Origin: Pyropia yezoensis
Lineage: Eukaryota; Rhodophyta; Bangiophyceae; Bangiales; Bangiaceae
Assembly (NCBI GenBank): GCA_009829735.1
Contig: CM020620.1
Span: 8,138,545 to 8,202,544, forward strand
Direction: 5' to 3'
DNA: 64,000 bases
The notes below the pieces were generated by a model. That model was not told the origin of the DNA. It worked only from the letters and a program-made list of their open reading frames with translations, and searched no databases. Each line of letters opens with the position of its first letter. Position 1 is the first letter of the stretch. This document shows, one piece after another, positions 53,309 through 64,000 of this stretch. Position numbers and translations under genes: made by a program.

Positions 53309-53587
53309 CAAGACCCGGATTGTAGACGCCTGGGGTCAAACCCTACGACCGCTTGGCCGCCTTCCTGTCGCCATCTTTGTCAACAATGAACCAATGCTAT
53401 TTTCCTTTCTAGTAGTCCAGACCCTCTCGGACCCCCTCATCCTAGGCTGGGACTTCCAGAAGCAGCATGTCAAGATTATCCTGCATGGAGAAGGAAAGGT
53501 GCAGTTCAACCATGGGTTTGTGTCGCCGGTGCTGGAGCATCTGGACGCCAAGGTTCGTGTAGTCAAGAACAAGAAGGATCGCATCCC

Positions 53588-53950
53588 TGTAGCAATATGG
53601 TTGGCCGTATTGTGACCCTAATATTAGGGGGGCTACTTCAAACCCTTAACTTTCTATTTGAGAGTCCGTACTGGTCACGGTATCTGTAAGTTACGTATGA
53701 CCAGAGGGACTTGCATCTTGGGGTGGAGGGTAGTTAGTAGTGTCTCCGAGGGTTTATAACGAGGGGGCCAGCGGCGAATCCACCGCCGGCCAAGGTAGAA
53801 CAACAAACCCCTCCCATTTGGGCTCCCATCTTGGTCCCGTGGCTTGCGCTCCAAGGACAGCAACCTTGGCCTCCCGGTGACGTTGGTGCCGATCCCCCTT
53901 GGTGAGTGTTCCCTGAGAGTGGACGTGCAGCGGATACCTATTGTGCTACA
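53588..53950. repeat. Solo LTR of a further family, inserted in element D pol
   Basis: 363 bp beginning TGTAGCA and ending TGCTACA, flanked by the target duplication ATCCC (53583-53587 and 53951-53955). No other copy in the window, so its orientation is undetermined. Confidence 0.85.
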
Positions 53951-55411
53951 ATCCCACCCTCTACACAATAACACTCTTCAAACCGGTGCTCCTTCCTCCT
54001 CGTTCGGAGACCAAGGTACATGTGACCACCCGGACTACGGGTCAATGCCTGATCAACGGACACAAGGAGCTCCTGGCGAAACACCGGCTATACTTGGCCT
54101 ATGGGCATCACAAGAAGGTGGAAAGGCACATCCCATTCTCGGTGCTACTCGTCAATGTGAGCCGGAAGCCGATAACTCTTGCCAAGGGTACTCGAGTTGG
54201 AACGGCCGAACCTTACCGAGGGTCTGCCCGTGCCATGAGCAAGGAGGACCTCTTGAACCTGCAACAAGAACTGGCATCCAACCTAACCGCCCTAGGCGCA
54301 CCTCCGGAACAAGCGCAGGCTGGCGGCGTTACCCCGAAACCCGATCAAGCACCACCCACGATGCCAAGTGTCAACCAAGAAAATGTTCCTCCCGACCTGA
54401 AGGAGGCACTGGAGAAGCTTCTCCAGGAATATCGGCACCTGTGGTCTGGGGAGCTGGGCAAGATGGACGCCACCCTACATCGGATTCAACTGAAGACAGA
54501 TGCCAAGCCAGTGCACCTGCAACGGTATCGGGCTAGACCACACCGCCGGGATAAGATTGGGGAGCAGGTTAACAAGATGCTCAAGATGGATATTATCGAG
54601 CCCTCTGTTGGCGAGTGGGGCTTCCCGGTGGGAGTCGTCCCGAAATCTGGCGGTAACTTCCGTTTCTGCGTCGACTACAGGCGCCTGAACGAGATGACAG
54701 TCAAGGGTGTATACCCGATACCCCGGATGAATGATTGCATCGATTTTCTCGGTGATGCCACCCTCTTCTCAACGCTGGATTGTAACGCCGGCTACTGGCA
54801 GATCCCTCCGGCTTATGAGGACAAGGACAAGACTACGTTCACGTGCCATATGGGGCTATTCCGGTGCAAGCGTCTTCCTTTTGGTCTCACTAATGCTCCG
54901 GCTACCTTCCAGAGAGCCATTGACGTCATCCTGTCGGGACTAAGATGGAGGACATGTCTGGTTTACCTGGACGACACTATCGTCTTCTCCAAGACCCCGG
55001 CGGAACACCTAGAGCACCTCCGAGAAGTTCTCGCTCTCCTGTCCAAGGCTGGAATTACCCTGAAGGCCGAGAAGTGCCACCTGTTCGAGACTGAAATGGA
55101 GTACCTGGGGCACGTGCTGAGTCCGGGGGAGCTCCGGGTCAACGAAAAGAACATCAAGGCTCCTCGGCAAGCCCGGCAACCTAAGACCCAGACAGATCTT
55201 AAGAGCTTTCTGGGTATGTGCAACGTCTACCGCCGGTTTTTACGGGACTATGCCTTGATCGCCAGGCCGTTGACCAAGCTCACCAGCAAGAAGCGTCCCG
55301 CACAACTCCCGGTGTTCGACGAGAAGCAGGCAGCTGCCTTCGAGGAGCTTAAGAGGCGCCTGACCACGACTCCAGTACTGGCGCTACCCAAGCGGGAGGG
55401 CCAGTTTTTTT

Positions 55412-55735
55412 CTAGAGGCTGAGGCCTGTGGCGTCCAGGTGGGGTGCTCACTACTCCAGCAACAACTTGATGGGCACTTCCTCTTGGTAGGCTACTACAG
55501 TCGCGTCCTGACTCCCACCGAGAAGAGCTATTCCACAACGGAGCGTGAGTGCTTGGCGGTCGTCTTGGCTTGCTTCCTGTTACGCCCCTATCTATAAGGA
55601 CAAGAGGTTCTCATCCGGACGGACCACGCCAGTTTAAGGTGGCTGCTACGCATGGACAGCAGCCAAGGAAGGGTCGCCCGGAGGCGTCTACGCCTCTCGG
55701 AATTCAACTGCACGCACGGCCGCAAATAGCACCCG
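55412..55735 (+). pseudogene. Element D RNase H fragment
   Basis: Continues pol one base out of frame from the RT segment: EAEACGVQVGCSLLQQ, YSTTERECLAVVLACFLLRPYL, a TAA stop, then IRTDHASLRWLLRMD and RLRLSEFN, after which similarity to element B ends. Integrase, chromodomain, accessory ORF and 3' LTR are absent. Confidence 0.85.
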
Positions 55736-56632
55736 GTCCATGTAAGGCCACAACCACTGCAGCGGGGAAGCCATGAGTTGCCGCCAGCACCAGCCGCGGC
55801 TACGGTGGGCGACTTTGGCGACAGCTGTAACCTCAGCCCCCGTGGGTCAGCCCCTGAACTCGGAGCGGCCAGCCGGCGCGGCCAGCACTCTCAGAGGGGC
55901 TCCTGCGGTGGCACCTCGGGAAAGACAGCAGCCGCGATGGGCATGGCGGGGGGGGTGTTCAGCGCCCCACCTCGGACACCAACAGCACCCGTGGCAGGAG
56001 CGACCACCAACACCCGCGTTTCTGCCGCCGCCTGCCTGCTAGACGTCCCCTCCCCGGCGTCCCACGCCGCCCCTGGCGCGGCAGTCGCAGCAGCCACCAG
56101 CCGAGGCGGGGAGGCGGCGAGGCGGCGGCAGCCGGCGGAGGCAGCCCACGGCTGGTGGGAGAGGCTGTGAGCGGCGAGATGGGGGGGGGGGGGCTGGGGG
56201 GGGAGGCTGCGCTGGCGGGACCGTGCTGGCGGGAAATGGCATCGCTAAGCAATTCCGGGCTAGGCTAAACTGGATGGGTCAATATTTACATGGCGGGGTA
56301 GCTGCTTTTGTTGCACACGTGGTCCTCCCCGTTTCAGCGTCAGGGGGGAGGCCAGGAAAGGCTTCGTCAACACGCACAGCTCGCACAGCTGCCTTGGTGA
56401 CCGCGGACCCATTCGCATTTGGCGTGCATGTGGCGTCCTCGGCTGCGACTGGGTACGTTTTGTCCGTTTCGTACTTGAAGGATGGGGGAGGGAACATGCA
56501 GGAAGCTGCTTGGTGTTTGCCTCTCCCCGATTGTCTGGGCAACGCCATTAGTTGAATGAACCCGGCCTGCTCACTCGGCGTTCTGGCTTTGTTGTTCTTC
56601 TCTCCCTCGCCTCGTGCCGTCTCCTGTGTATG
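55736..56632. other. Unassigned GC-rich region between element D and a solo LTR
   Basis: Contains G runs (about 56180-56210), Ala/Gly/Pro-coding low-complexity frames and short inverted G/C tracts. Open frames at 55778-56170 (+) and 56223-56555 (+) have no recognisable motif and I do not call them genes. The last ~100 bp may belong to the gene whose decayed exon follows the solo LTR. Confidence 0.4.
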
Positions 56633-57604
56633 TGTGAGGACCCACCCAAAACCGGGGAGAACTCAACGTACTCGTGGGGGATTCAGCGGGCCCTGACAGC
56701 CAATAGGGCGGCAGGGTACGGGAAAGAGGACGGTGGTCTTGACGGGGGTGGGTCTGGTGAGGAAGATGGTCGCGACGTCGGTGAGGTCCAAGGGTACAAC
56801 GGGTAAATGGGGTTCTTTGTCTGTGTCTGTGGTTGCCCCCCTTCTCCCCCCCGGTGGCGCAGACACCCACGCACTATATACTCGCGTCGGGGCACCCGAG
56901 GTGCCCCAAAGCATGCGTTTCCCCGTCGCGCCGCCGGTAGGCACAGAACGGCTCAAAAACAAAGCATGTCTCTCAGAACAAAGTATGGGCGGGCGTGCGC
57001 ACTAATGGAGTGCAGCCCCAGTTTGCCCGAAACGAAGGGGGTCCCGTGGATGGCGCCCAGCGCGCCCCACCAGCCGGCTCCAAACGCCGGTCGGCCGGGA
57101 GGTCCGACCTGCTGTAAGGGCCAGCAGGGCCAAATTCATTCAATCCCTTGGCCGGCCAGCCAGTTACCAGCCAGCTGGCCGAATTCAGTCAATCCAACAG
57201 CCGGCGAGCCAGTCATATCACACTCAGCCGCCAGCGAGGACATGTGGTGTCCTCCGTGTCGGTTAATCATGTGACTCGTCCTTGGTTGCCTGCTTTCGGG
57301 CAGCGCAGAGAATAAAGTTCTGGCAGTCACAGACAGGGATGTCCTCCCGTGGTTGGTCGACGATGTCACTCGCTCCTCCTTGTCGAGTTTCTACATCCAC
57401 GACCAGGTTCCGACAGTGAGTTGACGACGGTCTTCGTGCGGCCAGCCGACGTTTGCAGAATGTCAGGAGTACAGCGTGGTGTCGCCCAGGGTAATGGGGA
57501 GTTGATCTGTCTTGGGACGAGTTAGCGGGGCAGGTCATGTAAGGAGAGGTCCCAGTCCATAACCCCTGGGTTCCAGGCGTGGATTTAAGGGGCAAATCCT
57601 TACA
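56633..57604 (-). repeat. Uninterrupted solo LTR (E-related family)
   Basis: 972 bp, TGTGAGG...CCTTACA, target duplication GTATG at 56628-56632 and 57605-57609. It shows the empty state of the site that element E entered in the copy at 26024-34449: the two sequences join across AGCCAGTCATATC near 57210. The TATA region is conserved near 56873-56885. Confidence 0.95.
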
Positions 57605-58021
57605 GTATGCGTGTTTTGCTGTGTTGCAGTCGCACGAGCCTTGCGAAGACGGCGGCGATGGCGTCATCTGTGGCTTCCGTCTCGCTGATTTCATCGTTGC
57701 CGACTCGGGGGTAAGCGCGACGACCGGGGTGACCACCATGATCGTGGTGCTGCTGTCCCTCCGCGACTTGAAACCCTTCAACGTGACACCTGTTGGGCGA
57801 GACGAACGTTTGTGTGCAGTGACAACGCGGGGGCGAGGACCCCATCTCTGTGTATCTTTGTGTTTGGATGTTTTCGCGCTGCGGAGCAGTGCAATTTCTA
57901 TAGGCTCTCGCCTGGCTGGATGTCGCCGGAGTGACTCTCTTCTGTTGTTGTGTGGTCTTGTGCCTTTTTTTTTGCCCATGCTGGACGCTCGCGATCCGCG
58001 TTGCTGTGTTTGGCATTACAG

Positions 58022-58267
58022 TGTGGAAAAGTGATGGTTTGGCTCTGCTCGGACTTGCACGTGCACGACAACCCGGCTCATACACAGTCCTTCGAGGAGG
58101 CGGAAGCGGTCGTGTCGGTTTACTGCTGTGACCCGCGCCAGCGCGGCAAGTCGTCATTCGAGTTTGAGAAGACGGGTACGTGGCGCGTAGAATTGCTTCG
58201 GTGTGCTCTGAGGCTTCTCCAAGCTTCAGCGGGCCACAGACGCTACATGTTGTTTGGCGTGTGGTGA
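58022..58267 (+). pseudogene. Cryptochrome-DASH/photolyase N-terminal exon remnant
   Basis: After an acceptor-like GGCATTACAG the frame reads VMVWLCSDLHVHDNPA, then VVSVYCCDPRQRGKSSFEFE and KTGTWRVELL. This follows the start of the CRY-DASH photolyase alpha/beta domain (Trp-Phe-Arg-x-Asp-Leu-Arg-x-His-Asp-Asn, Val-Tyr-Cys-x-Asp-Pro-Arg, Lys-Thr-Gly-x-x-Arg). Key positions have changed (WLC for WFR, LH for LR) and nothing resembling the FAD-binding domain follows. Probably a decayed gene. A possible upstream exon (about 57627-57711, ending G|GTAAGC) lies next to the solo LTR, but the exon phases do not agree in the ATG-bearing frame. Confidence 0.68.
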
Positions 58268-59570
58268 GGGGCGTGAAGATGAGTGAGTGCTGGTCGCACG
58301 CGCCCCGCTGTATCTGACACTCGCCTGTACATCTACGCCTAAGTTGTATGCCATGATACGTGATACGGCTGATGATGGCAGGCCGCCACTACGCCAAGTT
58401 GCGCCGGCGGCACAGAGCGGTGGCCGCGTCGCCGAGCGCGGCTGTGTAATCAGCGGTGGTGATAGCAGCTGCGCGTGTATGAGCGCTGTGGCGGGAAACG
58501 ACAAGGCAGGCCGGCGTAGCAGTAGTGAGGGCGTACCCGCGGCGGCGCCGGTGGCGGGGGAATGGTATTTCTGTACGGTTTGTGAACTTAAAATAACAAA
58601 ATGGCTTATGCAGGCGCATGATATGTTGACAGTGAGATCGTCACGAACTAACTATTCCCAATCAAGGGCTCAAATTCGTCGGACCTCGACGTGCGTGAGA
58701 TATGCCATCAAGGCGCTTTCTCGTTCGAGTCCCGATGGACTTCAGGATGCGTAACAGTCGACGAAGCCTCGACGAGCACGGATCTCGAGACTAGAACTTA
58801 CTGTAGAGCTCGTCCAATAGTAATGGGAGAAACAGGTGCCTTCAATGTACCGTCAGTCCACAATGAAGGCCCATCTGATGAGGCTGGCATCCCAAGATGG
58901 GGGCATCCTGAGACACTGGCACCGCATGACGGGCGGATCCTGAGATGCGCATCTGGCGACAGGTATCTCAAGATGCCGGAGGATGACACTTGTGGACCAC
59001 ACGCACCGACTGTGTGCGCTCCACGGCATGGGGGCTGCGGCGTGCCGAAACGCCAACATAACGGTGGCGCCTTTATGCATGCCAACTATCGTGCATATCA
59101 CACGGTACGGTGTGGAGAAGCTCCAATCCAAGCAAAGGAATCAAAGCAAAGAAGAGATAGTCCAAGACACACAGGCACACACGCCCACACACGCACAGAA
59201 AGAGGACAGCGCAAGACAGGCACGCCGGAGGCAATGCCCAGCAGCAGAATTATGGTGCAGACTCACCGGCGCTGGATGACAATAGAGCGCAAGCACAAAC
59301 AAGCAGCACGCACGAGCTCGCACTCCAGTGCTCACAACCGGGTGCATGGCTTGTGAAGACAGAGAGGAGGGCGCCACAGCACGCAGCAAACGCAAACACA
59401 CAAAGAGCTGCATTCCGAGGAGCGCTCAAGATCAGGCTTGCAACGGGCCAGCGCGTACGCACTCGCACGCGGCCACGTCCCCACAGCTGCCGCCCATGTG
59501 ACCGCACACGCAACACGCTTCACACTGCACCCCCCGCGCGGCAGTTGAGGCAGTGCCGCCATCTTTGCTA
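58268..59570. other. Unassigned region downstream of the CRY-DASH remnant
   Basis: Several frames are open (for example 58691-59356 on the plus strand) but none has recognisable motifs, and short repeats such as (A/C)TGAGATGC near 58910-58970 suggest non-coding DNA. I call no gene. Confidence 0.4.
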
Positions 59571-61310
59571 TCAGGGCGCACCCGCCCCGGCGGCCGCAGC
59601 AGGGCCAGCGGCATCATCGGCCGCAGCCTCAGCGTCTGCCATGACCTGGTCATTGGCCACCTCGGCCAAGGCGGCGTTGATGTCGTGGGGAGGAACGACG
59701 CCGTCTCCGTTTCCACTTTCGTCAACGACAGCACGATTGACGTCACGGCCGTCGATCAGTCGCAGGCCAGAGTGCACCTCGTTATCCTTCGGCAGCACCG
59801 CATCCACGCGTGCCAGCTCCGCAACCCACATGTCATAAATGCCCTCCCCGACGCCCGAGCGACGACCCGAGCGCACGCCGGCCTTGCTCTCCAACGTGGC
59901 ACGCACAAAGCACGAGCCAAGCGCGATGTGGCCCGTCGTCGTGTGGATGACCGGCCGCGCGCCAAAGTTCAGGGCCTCCTCCTCCATGCTGTTGGCCCCA
60001 ACATGGCGGAGCATCCCCGCCATACCAGTCATCAAGGACGGCCGCCCACGCTCCGACAGCAAGTACGCCAGGTTGTTCAGCCAGAGCGTGGAGGTCTCAG
60101 GGGAGAGGTTCTCGCGAGGCTGCCCAATACCGATGAAGAAAGCAGAGCACACAATCTCCTTCAAAGTCTGCATCAGGTGCGGCTTCGCGCGGAGGACGGG
60201 CACGCAGGCGCGCGTGGAAACTAGGACGCTCGCATCGCGGCGAGTTGGCAAGCGGATGGTGCTCAGAAGCCACTGCGCCGCAGCCGACCGATCCATGTCG
60301 AGGGATTGCATGGTCACCTCCGTGACGTCATTCCACGTCCGAGCGGTGTCCAGGTAAACGTCGGCACTGCGGGCCGCGTCGGTGATGCGCTTCATCTCGC
60401 GCTACCGAAAGCCCCGCTTGATGGTCTGGACCTTGCCAAGCGTCTCGGCCACCTGGGCGTTGGTGGCCGGCGCACCGCCATCCACACCTGTCGCCATCTG
60501 CTTAATCGCGTCAGACAGATCCTTGAAACCAACTGTGACAGCCCCATGCAAGGTAGTGACAGACGTGGCCAGAAGCTCTTGGCCCCGGGCAAGCAGCTCG
60601 ACCTTGACGAGAATGTCCCGTACAGTCTCGAGGATGTTGTCCACGTTTGTGGACACGGCAATCAGCTGGAGGCGCAGAGGACGCGTACCACTATGGATCC
60701 TCTCTGCCAGCGTGGACGATCCCTGCGGTGTAGACGGGGTGGTAGAAGGTGCCGTAGAGGGCGCCGACGTCGACCCCGGAGAGGTGCGGGGCCGCGCAGA
60801 GCTCGTCCCAGGCGATGGAGAAGAACCAGCCACGGCGGCCGTCGGCTGCTGCAGCTCGCTCGTGCAGCGCGCAATGGCGGCGCCCCCAGCCGGACCAGGA
60901 CTCGAGGGCACCGTAGCCTCCGTGGTCACAGTTGTATCACTGGCGGGAGGGCGGACAGCGTCGCGCAGCACGGCGAGAGCTGCGGCGCGAGCCGCAGACG
61001 CTCCCCCGTCCCCGTTGGTCTCGCCCGTCGGGGCCGTAGGCGGCGCCAGAGGACTGCCCTCGCCAGCAACGGCAGGCCCTGCAGCAGCAGGCACGGTAAG
61101 TGCGCTGCCAGCGGGTAGCACCGGCAGGGAAGGCGCAGCAACAGGGACGGCTGGCGGGCAAGTGCCAGCTGTGGCGGAGGCACCCGCGCCTCCGTTGGTG
61201 TTGATGGCCGGCGTCGCAGTGCCGGGGATGACGCGTCCAGTAACGCGGCGACGCTGCGCAGCGGCAGGGGGAAGCGCCGGGCGAGCACGTCGCTTAGGCT
61301 GCCGCGGCAT
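59571..61310 (-). CDS. Unrecognised two-part protein gene with one in-frame TAG
   Basis: One frame runs from ATG 61310 (MPRQPKRRARPAL) to TGA 59571, broken only by TAG 60402-60404. ATG 61319 is also in frame, but the bases before 61310 look like a splice acceptor. The N-terminal part (~300 residues) has a basic nuclear-localisation-like start, a long Ala/Pro/Thr/Ser-rich region and a helical stretch (LIAVSTNVDNILETVRDILVKVELLARG cut short here). The C-terminal part (~270 residues) looks globular and ends with an acidic Ala-rich tail. No domain, catalytic motif or TE signature recognised. The single stop may be a mutation, an error, or the end of a shorter first protein. Confidence 0.55.
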
Positions 61311-63282
61311 CTGGAGCATACAATCAACAGTAAAATCAAAAAGGAAGCCACATAAGACGCATACACGAAGCAATCACAGCAGGTAAAGAGAGAAAGGCAC
61401 AGTCAGCCGTGGACAGAGAAAAGCGTCAGGATCAATGTGCGCTTTTAGGCAAGGTTGAACAGACCACGTCCACTCTGACAAGAGAAGCATGATGACAGAA
61501 CACGCCCAAGCGCCAAGAGGACGAAGAAAGTGCGTTGCGTAGAAGCAAGCCATCAGCAAGAATGCCACATCGAACATACACTGCAGCATACAAGGGCAAA
61601 ACAGAGGGCTCACGATGAGAAGGATGGGCGGAGGCAGGGGTCAAGAGATGGAGATCGGGTACAGCAAACTGGAGCGATGTTGGTGCGGTGATGAGAGTGC
61701 CGGCAGTCCCGTGCTCCCCCACGAGCTCGTCCACAGCACACTCTTATGCAGTCCGGCGCCTCCCCTCCCACTGCTGCAAGCTGCCCTCTACCCGCATGGC
61801 GGAGCACCCGCTGGGGCTACTCGCTGCGAGGCGAGAGAGAGAGCGTCGGCACTGCCCGGGGTCACCCCGCAAGGTGCTGCTGTCGTGCCAAGAGCGCCTG
61901 ATTCCAGACAAATATATTGGACGAGCCCTCCACAAAGCAGAGCCACACGTTAGCATCAGCGCGGAAGGCGATTCAGCTGCCATCTTGCCGCAGCTTGGCG
62001 TGCCAGTGTCGGGAGATGGCGTCCCAAAGCGCTCTTCGAACGGCGCAGCGCCCCGTCCCGGAAAAACCAAAGTCAGCACCGTGAATGAACCCCACTTGGG
62101 CCACGGTGGCACCGTTCGAGCACACTCAGAAGGGAGGGAGAGTCCTAGGCAGGCGGGAGACCGAACGTGATCCTCGTCCGGAAAGCGTGGCAGGGCTTTG
62201 GACGGTGCCGGGCCGAGGGGAGCTCCTGGTTCAACGCGTGGTGACGCCCAAGGGCGCGCAGCTCGCGTAAGTCTCGCGCCAAGTGCGATCAAAAATGGAC
62301 AGCGCGGCAAGCGAAGGAGACCGACGATGATCCAGTGAATTGGCGTGCTCAAAAGTGAGCAGCACTTGACCACCAAGAATAATTGTAACTCGTACGTATC
62401 GCGCTCTTGATTGGCTGATGAGGCTGCTTGGCACATATAACTCCATTCAATCTCGTTCCCAGCAGTCGACGATACATGTTGGTTTGTGGAGTTCGACAAT
62501 GGTACGCGATACGCGCCGCGGATGCGTTTGACCGACGTGCGCCGCTCCATCACAGGCACGAAACTGGGCGCGCTGGGCGAGCACCCGGTCCTTTTGGGTG
62601 CCCCGCTCGGGAGACGCTGCCATCTTGTGACAGGGTGGCGATGCAGGCCTTTGAGGTCGGCACCGCGACGACTCGGCCTCATGCGGTGGCCCACCGCCTG
62701 CAAGTTCTCGAGTTCACCGGCGCCCCCTTACCTCCCAAGCACCAATTGAGGCACGCCTCCGAGTGCCTGCCAGCAGACGCCCTGCCGAGGTAAGCTTTGA
62801 AGCTCTTGGTGCCTGCCGCGCTTCTGAGTGCGTTGGCAACTATGCTGAACGAGCAGCAGCAATGTGTGGTTCTCAACCGGCCAGCATGTCTTAAGAGAAG
62901 GAGCCATCACAGCCTTCCGCTGCCGTAGGCGCTCTTCATTCACTGTTGAGCCTTCGGTTCGGCTTGGCTTGAGACCGTGCCGTGCCTACCGCACCGACAG
63001 CGACGTGACGTGGCCGTCGCAAGGCCGTCTTGGCTTCCTGGCCACTGATGTTCTTGGTCTGTGCTCCCTGGCGTGTCTTGCTCGCTGTTAGTGCTGAGCC
63101 GCCTCTGCATCATGTTTGACCTCTGAGAGAACCAGCAGGGACGTTCTCGTGCGGCTGTACTTGGGGATTGTCGAGTAAGTCGTGTTGAGTTCCCTGCAGG
63201 CGCGGCGACCCCCGCGCCCTCTTTGTTGAGCGCCGGATGAGAGACAGCACGCAGCTCTGAGAGACTGACTTGGCGCGAGCCC
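61311..63282. other. Intergenic between two divergent unrecognised genes
   Basis: A minus-strand frame at 61744-62703 is long but lacks ATG and known motifs. A plus-strand frame at 62428-62793 is likewise uncharacterised. The promoters of both flanking genes should be here. I support no feature. Confidence 0.4.
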
Positions 63283-64000
63283 ATGTTGCATCGTACCCGC
63301 GTGCGTGGTTGTGCAGCGTGCTTGGTGCGGCTGCCCTATTTCACCACAGGCACCATGTCTGATGTGCCCATTCACCGCGCTTCTCTCCAGTGCCTTATTT
63401 GCGGGCGCTCCCCCTTCTCTCGAGGCACCCTCCGGCGGCACCAGCTCACAGCTCACGGGGGCGAGACACACCCCCGCTCCGATGTCGCTGGCCGCCCTGC
63501 CAATGCTGGCCGTTCTGGGAGTGCTGCCGGGGCTGCTCCTGAAGTTCCTGAGCAGGGGGCTGGGACATTGGCGCTGGGTGGACGCTCGCTGCAGCGCGAC
63601 TCCGGGGCTCCCCAGCTTGCCAACCACGACTTCCAAGACAAAGACGGCGTCGACGGTGCTGCGAGACAGCCCAACACCGGTACCCCTCAATGTACGTAAC
63701 CAGATGCTGGGCGTGACGTCGTCGAGAACCACGGTCAGCAAGCGATGTGACAGGAACCAGAAGACGAGATCGTCCCTCTGCTGAGGTCTACGCGACAAGA
63801 GATCCTACGGCCAGAGCGACGCCAAAAGCGGCGGCGGGGTCCACAGTCGGGCGGGTGCAAAGCGGAGGTGGCCCACCCTTCTGTCACGACGCACGTCCGT
63901 GGCATCTACGAGGCCGTTAGGGATGCTGCTCGCAGCGCTCCGCTTGTCGAGCAGCGGGCGCGCTCGAAAGCCGGCATGTTTAATACGCGCCGGCTGCGCT
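63283..64000 (+). CDS. C2H2 zinc-finger gene, 5' part, runs off the right edge
   Basis: Exon 1 runs from ATG 63283 (or ATG 63355, MSDVPIHR) to 63691. It contains a single C2H2 finger, C37-X2-C40-X12-H53-X4-H58, within LQCLICGRSPFSRGTLRRHQ, followed by a Gly/Ala/Arg-rich region. The frame would stop at once after 63691, where CAAT|GTACGT offers the same donor sequence used three times in RPL35. Downstream, a frame open to the window end reads VTTHVRGIYEAVRDAARSAP and looks protein-like; AG at 63762-63763 keeps the phase, giving a short 72-nt intron, but the acceptor is not certain. Function unknown; a DNA- or RNA-binding protein is likely. Confidence 0.55.

Larger units (their letters stand above)
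52440..55422 (+). pseudogene. Element D protease-RT region, interrupted twice
   Basis: Similarity to B starts at RKDNLKINSRMRVRDSLPQAV. The next stretch, which would hold the protease catalytic DTG, is replaced by foreign DNA until IVDAWGQTLRPLGRLP at about 53310. A solo LTR then splits the frame at 53588-53950. From about 53960 to 55422 one frame is open through [44 protein letters not shown] and YLDDTIVFSK (Ile to Thr after the catalytic Asp pair). It ends just after the T7 run at 55405-55411, shared with element B. Confidence 0.88.
49897..55735 (+). mobile_element. Ty3/gypsy element D (B family), 3'-truncated, with two insertions
   Basis: Begins with a 572-bp LTR (49897-50468, TGAAGCATCC...TACCACA), then PBS TGGTGGAGCAGCAAGGGA at 50473-50490, gag and pol. 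It carries a foreign segment in the protease region (52661-53308) and a solo LTR (53588-53950). Similarity to element B stops within RNase H near 55710-55735 and no 3' LTR is found. Stops and frame breaks throughout make it clearly older than B. Confidence 0.9.

Noticed and set aside
1486..61310. Reassignment of TAG as a sense codon, suggested by several in-frame TAGs (15863, 12476, 45791, 51787, 60402)
   Set aside because: NOG1 ends with TAG exactly at the conserved C-terminus (KNDRR), and gag B ends in TAG, so TAG is a stop here.
61744..62703. 319-codon minus-strand frame
   Set aside because: Opens without ATG, no recognisable motif, and composition like its flanks.
63088..63798. 236-codon minus-strand frame
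   Set aside because: Shadow of the plus-strand zinc-finger gene, which has a convincing C2H2 motif.

Overview
The window is nuclear DNA of a GC-rich, intron-containing eukaryote. Two conserved housekeeping genes lie at the left end on the minus strand. They are the N-terminal part of ribosomal protein L35 (uL29), in four exons whose three introns all start GTACGT, and an intronless gene for the nucleolar GTPase NOG1. The lineage cannot be fixed from sequence alone: a compact alga, protist or early-diverging fungus would all fit. About 80% of the window is transposable element.

Layout: 1-3711 RPL35 and NOG1. 4443-6688 a head-to-head pair of pogo/Tigger-type DNA transposons, one a remnant and one with a complete transposase ORF, meeting at a perfect 40-bp palindrome. 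6991-7440 a G-rich minisatellite. 7697-25707 Ty3/gypsy element A (minus strand, TSD AGGCG), whose 5' LTR is split by the younger Ty3/gypsy element B (17066-25063, minus strand, TSD GTCAG). 26024-34449 a solo LTR (minus orientation, TSD CGCAG) split by the complete Ty3/gypsy chromovirus E (26606-34057, plus strand, TSD CAGTC). 34552-35051 a gap of exactly 500 N. 35052-49752 two tandem copies of Ty3/gypsy family C sharing a central LTR. 49897-55735 a 3'-truncated member of the B family (element D), carrying a solo LTR of another family and a foreign insert. 56633-57604 a second solo LTR of the E-related family (TSD GTATG), just upstream of a decayed cryptochrome-DASH exon. 59571-61310 and 63283-64000 are two unrecognised genes, the second with a C2H2 zinc finger.

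The main result is an accessory gene carried by the retrotransposons. In families A, B and C, an ORF lies between pol and the 3' LTR and is encoded antisense (convergent) to gag-pol. It is 647 codons and uninterrupted in both C copies although pol is broken in both, about 545 codons with two lesions in A, and 154 codons (C-terminal half only) in B. A fragment of the same family also sits inside the pol gene of D. The proteins share an N-terminal globular domain, a Pro-rich linker and a helical C-terminal domain; C adds an SR-like basic tail. I recognise no known family in them.

Element E has no such ORF but carries a different extra reading frame between 5' LTR and gag, encoding two U1-type C2H2 zinc fingers. 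Several elements have short lesions (single-base indels, in-frame stops) despite nearly identical LTRs, so assembly error and genuine decay both need to be considered.
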